Shown here: positions 6,694 through 7,703 of the stretch, piece by piece
Numbering within the stretch: position 1 is the first letter of the stretch
Layout: every line of letters starts with the position of its first letter
Source: Candidatus Omnitrophota bacterium
GTDB taxonomy: Bacteria > Omnitrophota > Koll11 > Gygaellales > Profunditerraquicolaceae
DNA length: 7,703 nt
Reading direction: 5' to 3'
NCBI GenBank assembly: GCA_025453435.1
Contig: JALOQI010000019.1
Location: 1-7,703 of the forward strand
Position numbers and translations under genes: made by a program
The notes under the pieces: model-generated
Told to the model about the DNA's origin: nothing
The model's database searches: none
Seen by the model: the letters and a program-made list of their open reading frames with translations, nothing else

Positions 6694-7269
6694 ATGAGAC
6701 ATAGAATGAAGAGGCATCGGCTGAACCGCCGCACAGCATGGCGCACTGCTACCGTCAGAAGCCTTGTGCAGTCGCTTATTATAAAGGAGTCGATAAAGAC
6801 TACCCTCGCGAGGGCTAAAGCAGCTCGGCCCGTGGCGGAAAAACTGATATCCTGGGCAAAAGACAACTCGATCGAGAAAAAACGTCTCGCGTTCGCTACG
6901 CTCGGCGATCACAGCCTTGTAAGTCTGTTGTTCTCACAGATCGGCCCGCGGTTCAAGGACAGAGCCGGCGGGTTTACGCGCATCCTGAGGCTTGAAAACC
7001 GGCGCGGTGACGACGCTCAAATGGCCCTTTTCCAGCTGACACAGCTTAAGGAAAAAGAGAAAAAAGAAAAAGCCAGGAAACACGAAGACACCCAGGCAAA
7101 ACCCGAGAAGCAGGCAGAAAAGAGCGACAAACAGCCTAAGCCCGCCTCCGGCGCAAAAGAGCCCGAGGCCAAGCCTGAACCTCAGGCGCCTAAAAAGACC
7201 GGCAAGCCGCCCAAGAAATTCCTCGGCGGCATACGCAGTATATTCAAAAAGGAACGTGACTCTTTATAA
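6694..7269 (+). CDS. rplQ: 50S ribosomal protein L17 with a charged C-terminal extension
   Basis: L17 lies near the polypeptide exit tunnel of the large subunit. The core (about residues 1-117) is typical: MRHRMKRHRLNRRTAWRTA, SLIIKESIKTTLARAKAARP (27-46) and FTRILRLENRRGDDAQMALF (94-113, a conserved L17 C-terminal strand). Total length is 191 against about 115-130 in most bacteria. Residues 118-172 or so are an extended Lys/Glu/Pro/Ala/Gln-rich stretch, probably disordered or partly helical. After it the last 18 residues or so change character to KKFLGGIRSIFKKERDSL (174-191), a mixed hydrophobic-basic segment. There is no frameshift sign, and the next gene starts 3 bases after the stop. GAGGA (6680-6684) lies 9 bases before the ATG. 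The role of the extension is unknown. Confidence 0.97.
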   Translation: MRHRMKRHRLNRRTAWRTATVRSLVQSLIIKESIKTTLARAKAARPVAEKLISWAKDNSIEKKRLAFATLGDHSLVSLLFSQIGPRFKDRAGGFTRILRLENRRGDDAQMALFQLTQLKEKEKKEKARKHEDTQAKPEKQAEKSDKQPKPASGAKEPEAKPEPQAPKKTGKPPKKFLGGIRSIFKKERDSL

Positions 7270-7272
7270 TAA

Positions 7273-7703
7273 ATGCGCATTGATACCAGGTTGTCCGAGC
7301 GTATTAAAAAGATACAGCCGTCACCGACCTTATCTATAACGTCCAAGGCAAAGAAGCTAAAGGGTGAGGGCAAAGACGTAGTATCTTTTGCCGCAGGCGA
7401 GCCGGATTTCGATACGCCCGACCTGATAAAGGATTGCGCCTGCGATGCCATCCGTGCGGGCTTTACGAAGTATACTCCCACCACAGGGATACCCGAGCTT
7501 AAAAAAGCCGTTTGTGATAAGTTCAAGCGAGATAACGGCCTTTCCTACGAACCCGGCCAGATAGTCGTTTCCTGCGGTGCAAAACACAGCATATATAACA
7601 CCATATTCGCCCTTCTTGACCCCGGCGACGAGGTCATAATCCCTTCGCCTTTCTGGGTAAGCTATCCCGAGATGGTCCATCTTGCCGACGGCACGCCGAG
7701 GTT
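7273..7703 (+). CDS. Class I PLP-dependent aminotransferase, probably aspartate aminotransferase (partial, 5' end)
   Basis: The window holds the first 143 codons. The protein opens LSERIKKIQPSPTLSITSKA (7-26), typical of the type Ib aspartate aminotransferases of Thermus, Bacillus and many other bacteria. Fold-type I motifs follow: AAGEPDFDTP (40-49, substrate-binding Gly region), FTKYTPTTGIPELKKAV (64-80), SCGAKHSIYN (100-109, PLP phosphate region) and LLDPGDEVIIPSPFWVSYPE (114-133). W128 is the expected PLP-stacking aromatic. The PLP lysine lies beyond the edge, so completeness and exact substrate cannot be judged. Related prephenate or other amino-acid aminotransferases share these motifs. 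The likely reaction is aspartate + 2-oxoglutarate to oxaloacetate + glutamate, in the cytosol. The ATG is 3 bases after the rplQ stop, and the nearest purine-rich AAGGA (7248-7252) is 20 bases upstream, too far for a normal site. Translation is probably coupled to rplQ. Confidence 0.9.
   Translation, partial: MRIDTRLSERIKKIQPSPTLSITSKAKKLKGEGKDVVSFAAGEPDFDTPDLIKDCACDAIRAGFTKYTPTTGIPELKKAVCDKFKRDNGLSYEPGQIVVSCGAKHSIYNTIFALLDPGDEVIIPSPFWVSYPEMVHLADGTPR

Noticed and set aside
7265..7270. A perfect TATAAT hexamer at the end of rplQ, suggesting a promoter for the aminotransferase
   Set aside because: It arises from the final Leu codon and stop. No TTGACA-like box lies 16-18 bases upstream, and a start site 6-8 bases downstream would fall inside the coding sequence after the ATG.
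1..7703. A hidden novel system, mobile element, CRISPR array, tRNA or horizontally acquired island
   Set aside because: Every stretch longer than about 65 bases is covered by a conserved gene in a conserved order on one strand. I saw no direct or inverted repeat pairs, no compositional break and no unexplained gene.

Overview
The window is a housekeeping block: the 3' half of the bacterial S10-spc-alpha ribosomal protein supercluster, all on the + strand. In order it holds the last codons of rplR (L18), rpsE (S5), rplO (L15), secY, adk, map, infA (IF-1), rpmJ (L36), rpsM (S13), rpsK (S11), rpsD (S4), rpoA (RNA polymerase alpha), rplQ (L17), and the first part of a class I PLP aminotransferase resembling aspartate aminotransferase. 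Coding density is very high. The longest non-coding gap is 65 bases, before rpoA, and no gap approaches 300 bases.

The organism is a bacterium of roughly balanced base composition with AGGAGG-type ribosome binding sites. The order secY-adk-map-infA-rpmJ-rpsM-rpsK-rpsD-rpoA-rplQ is found in Firmicutes and in many deep or uncultured bacterial lineages. Enterobacteria differ, with adk and map elsewhere. The absence of rpmD (L30) between rpsE and rplO, the zinc-type S4, L36 and adenylate kinase, and the general look of RpoA make me lean toward an uncultured group such as Omnitrophota or another lineage near the PVC group. That placement is a judgement from memory and is not demonstrated here.

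The layout suggests two tightly packed segments. From rpsE to infA the genes abut or overlap: a 3-base gap for rpsE/rplO, a 20-base overlap for rplO/secY, ATGA overlaps for secY/adk and adk/map, and an 8-base overlap for map/infA. This is the pattern expected of translational coupling. From rpmJ to rplQ each gene has its own Shine-Dalgarno and a short leader. The longest leader, before rpoA, contains a strong bulged hairpin with no U-tract. The aminotransferase begins 3 bases after rplQ with no evident ribosome binding site, so it appears to be co-transcribed with the ribosomal genes.

Functionally the block supplies ribosomal proteins of both subunits, initiation factor 1, the translocon channel, the enzyme that removes initiator methionine, the AMP/ADP-balancing kinase and the polymerase alpha subunit. 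I found no mobile element, CRISPR array, RNA gene, defence gene or undescribed system. The points worth a second look are modest: missing rpmD, the rpsD-rpoA hairpin, low-complexity extensions on S11 and L17 (the L17 one ending in a non-random motif), and the aminotransferase appended to the operon.
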